Shown one piece after another: positions 4,676 to 6,306 of a stretch of DNA of 6,306 nucleotides. Source of the DNA: Nitrospirae bacterium UBA4572 (GTDB lineage Bacteria; Nitrospirota; Leptospirillia; Leptospirillales; Leptospirillaceae); assembly GCA_002387725.1 (NCBI GenBank), contig DGKK01000072.1, positions 1 to 6,306 of the forward strand, written 5' to 3'. Below the pieces are notes generated by a model that saw only the letters and a program-made list of their open reading frames with translations, was not told the origin of the DNA and did not search any database. The stretch's first letter is position 1. Each line of letters begins with the position of its first letter. Both the position numbers and the translations under genes were made by a program.

Positions 4676-4936
4676 GTCGATGGAGGCAATTTCATAGCGC
4701 TCGACGACCGGATTGGCCAGAAGGCGCTCGCACCACTCCTTGGCAAGCTCCGGCAGACCCGGTCCGGAGGGAAGGATGACCTCCACGATCTTACCGATCC
4801 TGACATCCTCGATAGTGGAGTGTCCCATATCCTTGAGGGCCTGCTTCACGGCCTCTCCCTGGGGGTCGAGAACCCCGTCGCGGATCCGGACGAGCACCGT
4901 CACCCGCACGCGGGAGGTCTCACGATTCGTTGGCAT
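4667..4936 (-). CDS. purS: Phosphoribosylformylglycinamidine synthase subunit PurS
   Basis: An 89-residue protein matching the usual small PurS size. The core reads VRVTVLVRIRDGVLDPQGEA, then VKQALKDMGHSTIEDVRIGK, IVEVIL, and a helix with CERLLANPVVERYEI, which is the ferredoxin-like fold seen in PurS. PurS bridges PurQ (glutaminase) and PurL (synthase) in the fourth step of de novo purine synthesis, turning FGAR into FGAM in the cytoplasm. I chose ATG 4936 because AAGGTGG lies six bases upstream; the in-frame ATG at 4954 has no such site. It overlaps the end of purC by 17 bp, which implies coupled translation. purQ and purL do not follow; the next gene is a haem protein. Identification is firm. 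Confidence 0.93.
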   Translation of the reverse strand: MPTNRETSRVRVTVLVRIRDGVLDPQGEAVKQALKDMGHSTIEDVRIGKIVEVILPSGPGLPELAKEWCERLLANPVVERYEIASIDPL

Positions 4937-5648
4937 GTCCGACCACCTTTTCATAAATCTTTTCGTATCCTTCCTTCACCGACCCCAAGTCCATCCGGAA
5001 GAGGTCCTTGTCGAGCCGGACCCCCGTCTCGGCCTCCCACAGCCGGCTGGTATCCCCGTCGATCTCGTCGCCCAAAACCAGATCTCCGGCCGGGTTCCAC
5101 CCGAACTCGAGCTTCATGTCGACCAGGAGGATCCCCCGTTCCCGGTAGAAGGGCAGGAGAATCTCGTTGGTCTTGAGCGCAATCTCCCGAATCTTGTCGA
5201 GAACGGCATCGGATGCGAGCTTTAAGACGCGGATGTGATCCCGGTTGACCATGGGGTCCCCCAGGTCGTCGCGCTTGTAGTACCACTCCACCACCGGGAA
5301 GGAGAGCTCCTCCCCCTCGGGGATTCCCAGCCTTTTGGCCAGGGAGCCCGCCACGCGGTTTCTCACGACGACCTCGAGGGGAACCATCTCGAGGCGGTCA
5401 ATGAGCATGCGCCGGGGGGTTTCCAGGGAGCGAAAGTGCACGGGCACGCCCCGGCTTGCCAGAAGCTCGAAGAGCACCGCAGAAATCTGGCAGTTGAGGG
5501 CGCCTTTGCCGAAGAAGGTTCCCTTCTTCTGGGCATTGAAGGCGGTGAGATCGTCCTTGAATTCCTGGACGAGGATGCGGGGATCGGTGGTGGCATAAAG
5601 GATCTTTGCCTTGCCCTCATAGAGCTTGGCATCGGGTGGCTGGACCAC
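4920..5648 (-). CDS. purC: Phosphoribosylaminoimidazole-succinocarboxamide synthase (SAICAR synthetase)
   Basis: 242 residues, the usual length for bacterial PurC. It joins CAIR and aspartate with ATP to make SAICAR, the step before PurB in purine synthesis. Seen motifs: LYEGKAK at 9-15 (nucleotide-binding start of the fold), MVPLEVVVRNRVAGS at 88-102 (SAICAR synthetase signature 1) and LLVDMKLEFG at 174-183 (signature 2), then LGDEIDGDTSRLW. The start is GTG 5648, three bases after the purB stop; the GGAG ribosome site lies inside purB, 11 bases from the start, a rather long gap. It overlaps purS. The order purB-purC-purS with touching ends shows one operon. Nothing appears damaged. Confidence 0.97.
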   Translation of the reverse strand: MVQPPDAKLYEGKAKILYATTDPRILVQEFKDDLTAFNAQKKGTFFGKGALNCQISAVLFELLASRGVPVHFRSLETPRRMLIDRLEMVPLEVVVRNRVAGSLAKRLGIPEGEELSFPVVEWYYKRDDLGDPMVNRDHIRVLKLASDAVLDKIREIALKTNEILLPFYRERGILLVDMKLEFGWNPAGDLVLGDEIDGDTSRLWEAETGVRLDKDLFRMDLGSVKEGYEKIYEKVVGHANES

Positions 5649-5651
5649 GGT

Positions 5652-6306
5652 CTATCGTTCTCCTCGGGGAGCCCCGGCAGAGGCGGCTCCGGGGGCATCG
5701 ACATCCTCCCCCAGAACCCGCCGGTAGATCCCTGACACATTGTGGGTGAATCGGAGGGGGTCAAAGGCCCGGTCGAGACGTGTCGACCAGATCTCCCCCT
5801 TGGGAAAGTCCGGATGGGCCACAAGGCGTTCCCGGAAGAGTCCGCCCTCCCGAAAGGTGGTCATGGCGGCATCCTGCACGATCCGGTAGGCCTCCTCCCG
5901 GGGCAGGCCCGAGTCGACCAGCTCGAGAAGGACGCTCTGGGAAAAGACCAGCCCTCCGGAGGCTTCGAGATTTCGCTTCATGCGCTCGGGATAGACCACG
6001 AGGTCGCGCAGGATCGTTCCCATCCGGTCGAGCATGTAGTCGATCAGGCAGAAGGCGTCGGGCAGGATCACCCGTTCCACGGAGGAATGGCTGATGTCCC
6101 GCTCGTGCCAGAGCGCGACATTTTCCAGGGCCGCGACGGAGTAGGAGCGAAGGAGCCTGGCGAGCCCGGTGATGTTCTCCGAGCCCACGGGGTTCCGTTT
6201 GTGGGGCATGGCCGACGACCCCTTCTGGCCGGCCCGGAAGGGCTCCTCGGCCTCCCCCACCTCGGTGCGCTGGAGGTGGCGGATCTCCACCGCCACCCGC
6301 TCGAGG
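5652..6306 (-). CDS. purB: Adenylosuccinate lyase, C-terminal part (5' end outside window)
   Basis: The last 217 residues or so of PurB; the N-terminal half continues past the right edge. PurB cleaves SAICAR to AICAR and adenylosuccinate to AMP, both releasing fumarate. The fumarate-lyase superfamily signature GSSAMPHKRNP lies near the start of the fragment, on the flexible loop with the catalytic serine. It is followed by SENITGLARLLRSY, WHERDISHSSVERV and LEASGGLVFSQ, all typical of PurB. GTG 6296 is internal, not a start, because family similarity (LERVAVEIRHLQR) runs to the edge. The C-terminal tail after VLGEDV is Ala/Gly-rich and ends in GER with TAG, three bases before purC. Confidence 0.96.
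   Translation of the reverse strand, partial: LERVAVEIRHLQRTEVGEAEEPFRAGQKGSSAMPHKRNPVGSENITGLARLLRSYSVAALENVALWHERDISHSSVERVILPDAFCLIDYMLDRMGTILRDLVVYPERMKRNLEASGGLVFSQSVLLELVDSGLPREEAYRIVQDAAMTTFREGGLFRERLVAHPDFPKGEIWSTRLDRAFDPLRFTHNVSGIYRRVLGEDVDAPGAASAGAPRGER

Noticed and set aside
3098..5176. 692-codon open frame on the plus strand
   Set aside because: It lies antisense to the haem protein, purS and purC, which are supported by motifs and ribosome sites. Its translation is low-complexity Gly/Arg/Pro-rich without domains, as expected of an antisense frame in GC-rich DNA.

Overview
This bacterial window splits at a tRNA gene into two different halves. Positions about 2200-6306 are GC-rich chromosomal backbone read entirely leftward (minus strand): the 3' part of purB, then purC, purS, a two-helix membrane protein with one haem c motif, a strong intrinsic terminator, and an isoaspartyl peptidase/asparaginase (Ntn-hydrolase, family T2). 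The first four genes are tightly packed and are probably one transcript. purB, purC and purS belong to de novo purine synthesis; why the haem protein sits in this operon is not evident. A 57-residue zinc-ribbon protein (1886-2059) with its own good promoter follows, then tRNA-Arg(CCU) at 1690-1766 with an encoded CCA.

Positions 1-1689, beyond the tRNA 3' end, look like accessory DNA: visibly lower GC, homopolymer tracts, about 590 bp of non-coding sequence full of inverted repeats, short iteron-like repeats, and two overlapping leftward genes. These are a small helix-turn-helix protein with an AT-hook, and a replicative helicase that joins a DnaB N-terminal domain to a RepA-like RecA/AAA ATPase and runs off the left edge. 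This is the layout expected of an integrated plasmid or similar element inserted at the 3' end of a tRNA gene, though no integrase or second att copy lies in the window.

The most interesting part is 990-1690 and the genes it feeds. A long hairpin (1038-1100), followed on the minus strand by nine T, stands just before the HTH gene. Its stems pair fully only as minus-strand RNA, through G.U wobbles. The Shine-Dalgarno of the HTH gene then sits in a second hairpin. The helicase frame is broken at a run of eight G, and the HTH stop region carries a run of nine C that could fuse both ORFs if shortened by one base. Together this suggests RNA-level control, recoding or phase variation of a replication module; sequencing error at homopolymers, or decay, is the simple alternative.

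The organism cannot be fixed from this window. A c-type haem sensor-like protein and GC-rich genes fit a Gram-negative-type bacterium, for example a Leptospirillum-like Nitrospirota member, but that is low-confidence inference.
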